A stretch of DNA of 20,731 bases from an uncultured Bacilli bacterium. GTDB lineage: Bacteria > Bacillota_I > Bacilli_A > RF39 > UBA660. A program made the position numbers and the translations under genes. Positions 18,001 to 20,731 of this stretch are shown here, piece after piece; position 1 is the first letter of the stretch, and every line of letters starts with the position of its first letter. The stretch covers positions 1 to 20,731 of the forward strand of contig CANQIM010000004.1 in NCBI GenBank assembly GCA_947624075.1, given 5' to 3'. The notes under the pieces were generated by a model that ran no database searches, was not told the origin of the DNA, and was given only the letters and a program-made list of their open reading frames with translations.

Positions 18001-19244
18001 ATTAATAGTAAACCTTTAATCAAAGAATCATTACTTGCTACAACAAAAGAAACATCAAGTTTAGAATCTAATGCAACTGCAAAATCACTAATAGTTGGTT
18101 TTTCTTTTAAGACATCAACTTTAGTAGTATAGTTAATAGTCTGCTTTTCATTAGTAAATTTAACAGAAGTTACGTGAATTTCTTCAAGACCAGCAGCATT
18201 TTTTACCTGATAATTAACTTTGTATTTACCATCACCCATTAAGGAAACAGGGTATTCCTCATTATTTATTATCAAACTTTCTACATCTTCATTTATATTT
18301 GTTTCAATAGTGAAGTATAATTCAATTAATTCATTCTTTTTAGGATAATAATTAGAAGCTCGTAAAGAAGTAATATTAAGACTTTTCTTTTCTTCAACTA
18401 CAACTTTATCTTTTGATTTATTAGCGTCGTTATTTTCAGCGTTTGTTTTAATAATATTGCCATCATTAGAGGAGTCTTTTTCGATATTTGTATCTTTATT
18501 ATTATCTTCTTCATCTTTTTTGTAATCAACTTCAATATTTTGAACTTTTAATAAGTAATTTTGCTTCTTTTCTTTATAATCTTTATTTGTAAGTAAAAGG
18601 GCTATGACAATTGCTAATAAAGTAATAACAGTTGTACCTAAAATAGCGTTTATTTTCTTTTTATCTTTTGATTCTACTTGGACATTATAAATAATTAAAG
18701 CTAAAGCTAAAAGTACCGTAAGTATTCCTAAAACCATAGTTGCTACTTGCCTAGAATTTAAAGTACTTGCATCTTTTATATTAATTGTAATTTCCTTATC
18801 AGCTAATTTACCTTCGTTTGTACCGTCATTATAGGTAATATTTTTTACCAATATCTTCGTTTTGTTAAGTGGAACATCTTTTTTCACTTTAAAAGATATT
18901 TCAATGACATCCTTTGTAACACTAGCTTTATTAGTTACTAAAGTAAAAGCATTAAGTTTATTATCATATTCTACTTTATCTAAACCATTTGCTCCACCGT
19001 CAGTATTTTTGAAGCTATCTTTATCTAGTAACTGTAAAATATTATTGTCATATTTTAAGAAGCCACTATAATCATATGCCTCATTCTTTTTTGAATCTAA
19101 ATCTACTAAAACTGTAAACTTTTCTCCTTTTTTAACGTTATAAGTATCTTTATCTACTTTTGCTAAAACCTTAATATCTAGTATAAAAATAGATGTTACA
19201 AAAACTAATAACATCAATAGACTAATTTTTTTTACTTTTTTCAT
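6012..19244 (-). CDS. Giant membrane-anchored M26-type zinc metalloprotease with Ig-like repeat stalk (4410 aa)
   Basis: This is a surface protease of the M26 (IgA1 protease/ZmpA-B-C) type. Order, numbered from ATG 19244: signal peptide 1-28 ending VLA; cohesin-like beta domain about 29-157; two membrane helices about 167-188 and 199-219; acidic/Lys linker to 286; 14 Ig-like double modules 289 to about 3120; a further related beta domain; an M26 N-terminal/GLUG region about 3215-3560; a catalytic region about 3600-4318 with HETLH at 4026-4030 and likely third ligand Glu4048; a disordered Asn/Glu/Ser tail. The helix hairpin should leave both the N-terminal domain and everything after it outside the cell. 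No LPXTG is present. I choose ATG 19244 because GGGTGG lies four bases upstream; an in-frame TTG at 19254-19256 overlaps that site. It is transcribed from its own region (promoters at 19410 and 19594) and closed by the palindrome at its stop. M26 enzymes cut IgA1 or host glycoproteins; the substrate here is unknown. Confidence 0.93.
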   Translation of the reverse strand: MKKVKKISLLMLLVFVTSIFILDIKVLAKVDKDTYNVKKGEKFTVLVDLDSKKNEAYDYSGFLKYDNNILQLLDKDSFKNTDGGANGLDKVEYDNKLNAFTLVTNKASVTKDVIEISFKVKKDVPLNKTKILVKNITYNDGTNEGKLADKEITINIKDASTLNSRQVATMVLGILTVLLALALIIYNVQVESKDKKKINAILGTTVITLLAIVIALLLTNKDYKEKKQNYLLKVQNIEVDYKKDEEDNNKDTNIEKDSSNDGNIIKTNAENNDANKSKDKVVVEEKKSLNITSLRASNYYPKKNELIELYFTIETNINEDVESLIINNEEYPVSLMGDGKYKVNYQVKNAAGLEEIHVTSVKFTNEKQTINYTTKVDVLKEKPTISDFAVALDSKLDVSFVVASNDSLIKGLLLITDANDKTIFSKEIVNGKNNYSLAIKENGIYKIKLIVDYDLDTNELNYFTGEVNNNSETFIDREEEIIVDYGFTFDEAKVREVSSDGSSLTLEFSSSNVLDYEVKQVLIDGEIYDVTKEGNKYLVKVALLGPTNKTLHIEKVILENAKEFSDNFATFEIFKNAPQIADLKAKTDSSKKNVSVTYKLTDTAKVLQKQYAVVKNSDNEVVAFKELPNNSKEVTFEDITEAGKYTVEILGDFDLVDGKTHTKELLSSTEFTIELSVKVTKVSLNNKYPTKNEEIVLYYTVEANTKDVVTNFEINGNNYQTLAPSGNVYMVTYKVKDKAGVEDIKLTRVTINGQKIAASMKTTVDVLKDAPTIDSYTFDDDGKTPTLSFKINDEDKAFIKGKIIISDNEGHTQEIEATPNKEVYEIKNLAENVLYNFVVEATYDLDSDLENKDNKVTSNLLNGVIEVVHDYNFTYSNLKIVNVNKNENKVTLEFESTNTTIFDIERVIINDKEYNVIKNGNTYTVEVILENSEETQLTLSNVILGNGHSFNIEKDNTMTVFKNAPTISDFEVKNSTKETLKATFKINDKSKTITNLYVQLRDNLGNILQTLTLENKATEVIFSDLDVGTYQVVILADYDLVDGNTYQMNILDKVEGHVKIDLEELSVSSSDRYSNHRNVLDKDKEAAKKVTLTYKIIANTKEEVEKIVINKKEYEATKIDANTYQVTYTVKEEAGLEKITAQKIIYANETIEVGEETKNIKPTTEVYVLKQKPFINNFLSIPNFDNRTMTITFDFYDPDNALLKDKNGQINAYAYFAGFKDKDGNTKPKISVGHNEIKYYKVKEKQYFIFRPSATYDLDSEEGNDNYYTDKSLGGWGAILIPPISINVHNIVTKNGETTTKYFDKNQEITVEFEASSVYPDGTAAIFSPQKAIIDGKEYDLTRQGNFYTAVIDGVKEAGEKEITIDAVILNNKEEIKLQTNNKVTVDILKDEVTLTDFKYLEGKETDNDIEVKASFTINDPDTALTKGKVEVTDEDGNKVQVTPNKIAKGTNNVTFTTKSNKNYTFKVFATYDRDSLDGEDNIITDKELLSQDIKILSTQDYNFTIDNLEVTFVNLEDKFVTLRFTSSNSSIYDLKTVTIDEKEYNVIKEGDYYSVDVDIEDTKRLVLNLTKAKLENNKEFKQEKSVTIFKNKPIIDNLKVTNDVTSEFKVTFDVTDKDTTLTNLYALVKDASGNVKQEIKLDRNAREVTFSNLLANDYTIEIRADYDLIDGKTHTKELLSSKKATIRPIVEISTNKISNLYPQKNEKIDLTYKILSNTEQYVKSVVINNVSYDAENIAEGIYKINYTAPNEAGVVSLELTAVNFETVTADISTKPYIEKIDVLKTVPTIENFTSTDIFEKDGVEINTVNFTFDVVDVDSATSVGTACVGDVCKEVNTGTNNVSFKVEPNVANTLSINVPYDLDMNQLPGSENINNATLTFVQSFRLLKDYKLEIANLKTFNSSEETRYFSKNEAILLSFNSRNETALAPIRIKINDKNDKSSNGEWYDVTSEIGNNGITTYYATISGKSKVGLHALEIEAITLESGKQITSNEFATKLSPIEIDVLKDAPIYEDVAISNEEAVVTVAFNVTDNDNALVDSYAFVVDSKNKEIKRQKIVSGKNSFTVQLTPGEKYNLTIERNYNLDSIDNDNLYETDEIFLTQPLEIAKKAESNFIARHLNVPKRVPDGNKVLLTFENEVLTYEDVTKVRIDGVDYDVEKEGNTYKVELTPKQKGYNTILVESVLMGGKSYKVNRNLTYVYENVVPKASFASDINEDLANNLGIIEYKLADPDKAITKLTAYMKNSAGALVTTQEIALDSTDIKMLLLRTYRYTIELKAEYDIGDGKTFETISLFTKEKVSDPRVNIIEEYTDNEIVNKGEDVVLNYKINTNIDQELRRIFIGDFSYAAKKLDNDIYQITLKATTGAGLVKYKVTRMQFGNSNYEVDDKTPISVTIRKSVPTLTHFIVDEATDSLSFKINDPDQAITKDSTLTISDGANVITKKLDKTKSNYKFKISDLELKLNKNYSVKVNATYNLLGNSKAKNTDENADIFTEDIKLIGNVDYKFDFALNYDYYLMSVKEVLQIGFKSSNALGLKVKKVIIDGEEYDVTHKTDNKYEIDYQAKSIDAESLTVETAILENDKAFDVNKTVMLVIQPEDASISITDIAENIATQKVKFKFKINDDDGQIRSDLKFVLSDFENHPLETQYVKKDEETVEFNIPNPPTAKYILRVFADKMIITGFIKEEQLFATAEFDSIINTSIRDSQLSTYYPKQNEIITIDYAISSSKVVFVDAEDHSNQENAVNITTVVINGKEYPVELQDNGRYRVYYTAQNEAGVEEIKITQINFSNDTSEMFTRTDKIDVLKREPTIENFKTTNDLKNDKVKFTFEVKDPDHVLGNDALYAEVASQKQKVAVGKNTLEFKVTKDKLLNFSIKAEYDLDSNLLNNLTTDQNVYKDHPIFERPFILTSDYNVSFSDIKTFNSNAVETKYFEKDEAINVSFKAQVNHSLYITSIKIDGKEYAVEKDANETYNLVIKGYNKAGVVNAKIEAVTLNSGNVVTISKNNIDVEILKDIVQVKDFSYKEVASNADQLELDINVSDPDISRKQVKIEIKDEYGNDVNIVGNTNLTLGENKVIFTKTNAYKYFVAVYATYDRDTNKFDSTSNTGEDRIYYKIITTVNRYIEMKDIVDVQLFNYGNNGSVQRIDSISLDDLDVISNSLVKVTMKDLPTFYSEITDYKVENGKLLLTLSYDDAMVYTDNELKPLVVELDILKDASYSYKGSFKSLVEQMKANPEGTFVLNKDYDLDDYDTSSNTLVDFEFKGVLDGNGHTISNLHKPLFKTLRKAQVKNLVFKSASFGATSVSDKAVVALDAYGSKIINVHIDNISIYGGNNIASFVLRANEQTLIDSCSAVNINMYTTYTSQNISGVVAHLNASTVSNCYVQGNISSAWKYASGIASQASNNATITNNIVNMTITPYFGHTEYEGNGGIISRGSAILKNNVSLLSTTNKIFTIYNEKSSTLEATSENNYQLADSKSIKNTHKATIDIKKDDINTALFKKLNFDSSIWNIENVTSSNLPTLKGITSSFNDNGSKPVNSNVYIPDFNRLSKLAAYQKDREFIYHNMYKLMPFFDAKDLLTDGNKIDINSNLNKKPIKYVLPYNKNGKLVSILTTEDYDSIAKISIVYDDGTQEIHNVDFDDYYGNVASYVVSDLNVGYNYNKFVVDKNASIIKKLYDEVASYDYTKDLDSLTPDEDSRLYKEFYTKYTKNNLLDFIEKSLVNSGYMPTFDSDILDNLIAESLVDTKKLKEMLYAYNYFKYWYNIDFNEINMADTIMFHANEMFDIRMTMENISKELVNSGAKTNVTGSFYNNNLAKYTRLSNLGYFFDYYTKLAGYESSDKWFKEYFKGGLYEEVDIGYADTYYTYFDHIRNNSNVQNTFLPALTVPENSMYIISMPTQVMYGSLRIYVKDPYNREAKDMQEFLANIETLKRQAKNFYTFARKYVGYEHMNPYHDIEYDIRSTYDENGIVVYNNPNQTTENYHKYFAEAVNKWPASNGTGAYANGFEVYWNVIKLIGSFHVATHETLHNQDSKVFLQGYGRRGDSEDYTAGNLQQYYNPGWISPNIMENFESTKDMTQNFTIDRIDTDAELKDFYKKLIETNDFLDYIEAQAFLELTPEQQAKLCVQVYYPNLEGQSEAIKKAGDSTVGYRLVSADDIRNMHLTNMESLWDNQIMLRPGVKDTLVIGPGASTDSLYNIRWYQPHADNSRPDGPNFKWLAWEMAGIGGYYDGYMAYYSQSYIGKHTNRPELKTTDLEALRYITKNSTITFREYKLNNYKNVAKMWSNDDYVDADKIKAEFKTALINDTNDKKRNLSSSSAVKKKYYQALKRETNDFRISIFNKKTTNVLNDNSPKVEITPAIAEEKVENTQSENTQPKESTDNKNNQSKENIPNQEVIVEKKEEDSSNS
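6291..8447 (-). other. M26 catalytic region with HExxH zinc site
   Basis: Residues about 3600-4318. The zinc motif HETLHNQD is encoded at 7146-7169, followed by FLQGYGRRGDSEDYTAGN, which aligns by eye with the Zmp pattern HExxHxxD-YLxGxGRRExxxxE; Glu4048 is the likely third ligand. Downstream, WYQPH, RPDGPNFKWLAWEMAG and GGYYDGYMAYYS also match the C-terminal part of Zmp proteases. All catalytic residues expected of an active enzyme are present. Confidence 0.88.
8560..9600 (-). other. M26 N-terminal / GLUG-type region of the giant protease
   Basis: Residues about 3215-3560 contain NPEGTFVLNKDYDLD, FKGVLDGNGHTISNL, KPLFKTLRKAQVKNLVF and several later GLUG-like turns (SGVVAHL, SGIASQA, GGIISRG). 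This is the beta-helix-like segment that precedes the catalytic part in M26 proteases and some adhesins. Confidence 0.85.
9890..18380 (-). repeat. Array of 14 Ig-like double modules (period about 600 bp)
   Basis: Fourteen diverged units of about 200 residues each hold an A module (strand pattern ending V-x-I-x-x-K-E-Y and Y-x-V-x-Y) and a B module that opens with PTI or a related triad and ends with a Y-D-L-D-type motif. Those end motifs lie near 17885, 17285, 16710, 16135, 15475, 14830, 14250, 13655, 12990, 12400, 11815, 11215, 10600 and 9960. Three classes are visible. Class a has YPKKNE and AGLE/AGVE (units 1, 3, 5, 8, 11, 13). Class b has DYNF at its start and DGKTHTKELLSS at its end (2, 4, 7, degenerate 10 and 12). 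Class c has KYFxKNEA and YDRD or YNLD (6, 9, 14). Repeats are recognisable in protein but strongly diverged. They probably form a long extracellular stalk, or ligand-binding surfaces. Confidence 0.85.
18588..18746 (-). other. Two-helix membrane anchor of the giant protease
   Basis: Residues about 167-188 and 199-219 are hydrophobic helices separated by a short Lys-rich loop (ESKDKKKIN) that would face the cytoplasm. Streptococcal Zmp/IgA1 proteases likewise carry an N-terminal anchoring region with two hydrophobic segments and an LPXTG; here the hairpin is kept without a sorting motif. Confidence 0.8.
18774..19160 (-). other. Cohesin-like N-terminal domain of the giant protease
   Basis: Residues about 29-157 follow the cohesin/surface-layer beta-sandwich pattern: NVKKGEKFTVLVDL, then GFLKYDNNILQLL, an AFTLV strand, VIEISFKVKKDVPLNKTKI, and a final strand ending EITINI. 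Cohesins bind dockerins in cellulosomes, but similar domains also occur alone in adhesins. It precedes the two membrane helices, so it would sit close to the membrane on the outside. The assignment rests on pattern only. Confidence 0.55.
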
Positions 19245-19409
19245 ATAACCACCCAAACTTCCTAAAATATATAATTACTATAAGAACAAAAATATTCTTA
19301 AAAATGTAGATTTTTTAATCATTATTTTTAAAAATATTTCTTCTTATTTTTGCTAATCTTTTCTGTATTAAAACCTTTTAATAAAGATTTAATATTACTC
19401 CATGACATC

Positions 19410-19438
19410 AGATTATCACACTTATGTTCGTTTGTCAA
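19410..19438 (-). promoter_or_regulatory. Proximal promoter of the giant protease gene
   Basis: On the minus strand perfect TTGACA (19433-19438), exactly 17 bases, then TAATCT (19410-19415), with TGA before the -10. The predicted start near 19403 gives a leader of about 160 bases. An imperfect dyad (AACT...AAGAAAT/ATTTCTT...AGTT, 19438-19470) abuts the -35 and could be an operator. Confidence 0.8.
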
Positions 19439-19528
19439 ACTAAGAAATAATTTTAATTTCTTTTTAAGTTTGCAAAATTTTTATAACATATATAATTATT
19501 TTTTTAACATTATTATTCCAGTATTTTC

Positions 19529-19578
19529 AAATGTTAAGCTAGTTTTTACTATTTATAATTTGTCACTAGATAACATTT
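19529..19578 (-). promoter_or_regulatory. Long hairpin in the distal leader of the giant protease gene
   Basis: AAATGTTA/TAACATTT (8 bp) and CTAGT/ACTAG (5 bp) pair across 19529-19578, with a small asymmetric bulge and a 21-base loop. No T-run follows on either strand, so it is not a terminator. It lies between the two promoters and would be in RNA made from the distal one only. Its function is unknown. Confidence 0.4.
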
Positions 19579-19593
19579 GTGTTTTCTTGCCCT

Positions 19594-19622
19594 ATTCTAA
19601 CATAAAATTTCTATTAATTCAA
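19594..19622 (-). promoter_or_regulatory. Distal promoter of the giant protease gene
   Basis: On the minus strand TTGAAT (19617-19622), exactly 17 bases, TAGAAT (19594-19599), with TGT before the -10. It sits just downstream of the GH5 terminator. The start near 19587 would give a leader of about 340 bases containing the hairpin at 19529-19578. No convincing gene lies between it and the protease. Confidence 0.65.
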
Positions 19623-19646
19623 CTAGTTTTTCATGTAAAAAAGAAC

Positions 19647-19670
19647 AAAAAAAAGGCTATTGAAATAGCC
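19647..19670 (-). terminator. Rho-independent terminator of the GH5 lipoprotein gene
   Basis: On the minus strand GGCTATT (19664-19670) pairs with AATAGCC (19655-19661) in a tight loop, followed by eight T. It is about 40 bases past the GH5 stop and is the strongest terminator in the window. Confidence 0.9.
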
Positions 19671-19711
19671 AAAGTAAATTTCAAAATTTAGGAGTTTAAA
19701 AGTTTCAGTAT

Positions 19712-20731
19712 TTATCTTCCTTCTGATACAGCTTTCTTTATAAATACTCCTGCTTCACTTAAGTTAGCATCATTGACTTCCGTAGTATTAGGCTTTAACA
19801 AAGCAGACGACTCATCTTTATTAGATAATGACCAAGCAACATAGCTCAGATTATTATCATTCATAAATTGAACCCATTTTTCTGCTTCATCAAGAAATAC
19901 TCCTCCATTTCCCGATGCATCACTTACACCCCATTCACTAACAAATAAACTAATTCCTTTATCTAATGCTTCCTTAGCTCTTTGTCTTAAATAGTCAGTA
20001 TGTGTTCCTGAGTAAAAATGTAAAGCATACATGATATTATCAAAATCAATGCCATTCCCAACTGGATCTAATACATCTTGACTCCAAGTATTAGTACCAA
20101 CAATAATGATATTATCACAATTTTTTCTAATTACTTCACTAACTTTTTCAGCATAAGTTTTTATTTCATTCCAATTAGTTCCATTAGGTTCATTACAAAT
20201 TTCATAAATTATATTAGGACTATCCTTATATTTTGAACTTATATTTTCAAAAAAATTCATAGCTTCACTAGTATATGTACTAGGATTTCCATCACTTAAA
20301 ATATGCCAATCTACTATTACATATAAATCATTCTCAATCATTAAATCAATATCTTTAATTACTTCATCCATAATACTTTTATCATCAATATAGCCACCTT
20401 CTTTAGTATACATAGCTAATCTAAAAACATTACTATGAAAGTCATTTTTTAAAGTCTTAATATTTTCATCTGTTATCAATTCACCATACCACTGTAATCC
20501 ATGAGAACTAATTCCTTTTAATTGTATTTTTTCACCATATTGATTTACTAAATCAGTCCCATTTACCCTTAATTTACCATTATAACTAACATAATCATTT
20601 TTCTCCATCTTTTCACTACTTTCTTTTTCTACTGAATTATCATTTTTGGTACTTTTCTTTGAAGATGTAGTTTCTTTACCACAACCGCATACTAATAAAC
20701 AAATACATAAAATTAAAACAATCTTTTTCAT
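19712..20731 (-). CDS. GH5 (subfamily 2-like) endo-beta-1,4-glucanase lipoprotein
   Basis: This 339-residue glycoside hydrolase family 5 enzyme is expected to cut internal beta-1,4-glucan bonds with retention. A lipoprotein signal (KKIVLILCICLLVCGC, lipid on Cys17) and a Ser/Lys/Glu linker to about residue 47 place it on the outer face of the membrane. The catalytic barrel spans about 50-335. Landmarks are Arg104 in FRLAMY, DWH at 141-143, acid/base Glu181 in CNEPNG, HFY at 238-240, nucleophile Glu266 in SEWG, and Trp300 in AWSLSNKDES. LKGISSHGLQWYG and WSLSNKDE are typical of GH5 subfamily 2. No carbohydrate-binding module or dockerin follows. The ATG is the last codon of the window, so promoter and ribosome-binding site lie outside, but the signal peptide makes this start credible. 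It is a separate unit from the protease gene because of the strong terminator. Confidence 0.92.
   Translation of the reverse strand: MKKIVLILCICLLVCGCGKETTSSKKSTKNDNSVEKESSEKMEKNDYVSYNGKLRVNGTDLVNQYGEKIQLKGISSHGLQWYGELITDENIKTLKNDFHSNVFRLAMYTKEGGYIDDKSIMDEVIKDIDLMIENDLYVIVDWHILSDGNPSTYTSEAMNFFENISSKYKDSPNIIYEICNEPNGTNWNEIKTYAEKVSEVIRKNCDNIIIVGTNTWSQDVLDPVGNGIDFDNIMYALHFYSGTHTDYLRQRAKEALDKGISLFVSEWGVSDASGNGGVFLDEAEKWVQFMNDNNLSYVAWSLSNKDESSALLKPNTTEVNDANLSEAGVFIKKAVSEGR

Noticed and set aside
9890..18380. CRISPR array or DNA-level tandem repeat
   Set aside because: The periodicity is in the protein sequence with a unit of about 600 bases and strong divergence; no short identical direct repeats with spacers are seen.
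9843..19071. Several plus-strand frames of 64-99 codons inside the giant gene
   Set aside because: They are antisense shadows of an AT-rich coding sequence with clear protein domains on the minus strand; no ribosome-binding sites or recognisable products.
19278..19322. Minus-strand 14-codon hydrophobic frame just before the giant gene
   Set aside because: No ribosome-binding site; very AT-rich sequence makes such frames expected by chance.
19328..19408. Minus-strand 26-codon frame (starting M-S-W-S-N-I-K) in the leader of the giant gene
   Set aside because: Its ATG begins two bases after the -10 element, upstream of the expected transcription start, and it has no Shine-Dalgarno. It could be an upstream peptide only on RNA from the distal promoter.
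19350..19691. Plus-strand frame of 113 codons over the intergenic promoter region
   Set aside because: It starts with TTG without a Shine-Dalgarno, has low-complexity Phe/Asn/Ile content, and covers two good minus-strand promoters and the GH5 terminator.
19712..19900. Dockerin at the C-terminus of the GH5 enzyme to match the cohesin-like domain
   Set aside because: The protein ends soon after the last barrel helix; no duplicated calcium-loop motif is present.
416..20731. TGA read as Trp (genetic code 4)
   Set aside because: All Trp codons checked are TGG and all complete genes run to TAA without internal TGA, so the standard bacterial code explains the window.

Overview
The window comes from a strongly AT-rich, low-GC Gram-positive-type bacterium, most likely a gut Bacillota or Mollicutes relative. 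Reasons: Shine-Dalgarno sites of the AAAGGGG/AGGTGA type, sigma-A-like promoters, a lipoprotein signal peptide, TAA as the stop of every complete gene, and Trp encoded by TGG with no sign of TGA reassignment. The species cannot be fixed from the sequence alone.

Layout. Bases 1-210 are an ambiguous edge. One reading is the C-terminal membrane helix of a plus-strand protein followed by a plus-strand terminator. The other is the structured leader and ribosome-binding site of a minus-strand gene. A tRNA-Thr(CGT) on the minus strand follows, with its own terminator. A plus-strand TspO/MBR membrane protein (416-874) converges, through back-to-back terminators, on a long minus-strand block that fills the rest of the window.

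Read in transcription order (right to left), the minus-strand block begins at the right edge with a GH5 endoglucanase-type lipoprotein, closed by a strong terminator. A 450-base promoter/leader region with two good promoters follows. Next is a 13.2-kb gene for a 4410-residue surface metalloprotease of the M26 (IgA1 protease/Zmp) type. After a palindromic terminator comes a 153-residue unknown helical protein, then a 99-residue beta-rich unknown protein with a near-consensus promoter. An intrinsic terminator separates that gene from an overlapping pair: a 318-residue protein with a RelE/HigB (Gp49)-like C-terminal half and a 609-residue alpha-helical repeat protein. The block ends with an S66 LD-carboxypeptidase/MccF-type serine peptidase.

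The outstanding object is the giant protease. It has a signal peptide, a cohesin-like domain, a two-helix membrane hairpin, a charged linker, 14 tandem Ig-like double modules of about 200 residues in three recognisable classes with a non-random order, an M26 N-terminal/GLUG region, and an HExxH zinc protease. It has no LPXTG motif. The inferred picture is a membrane-tethered protease held far from the cell on a roughly 2800-residue beta stalk, next to a secreted lipid-anchored glycanase; both suggest a host- or diet-polymer-facing surface. The 318/609 pair is the other candidate for something undescribed.
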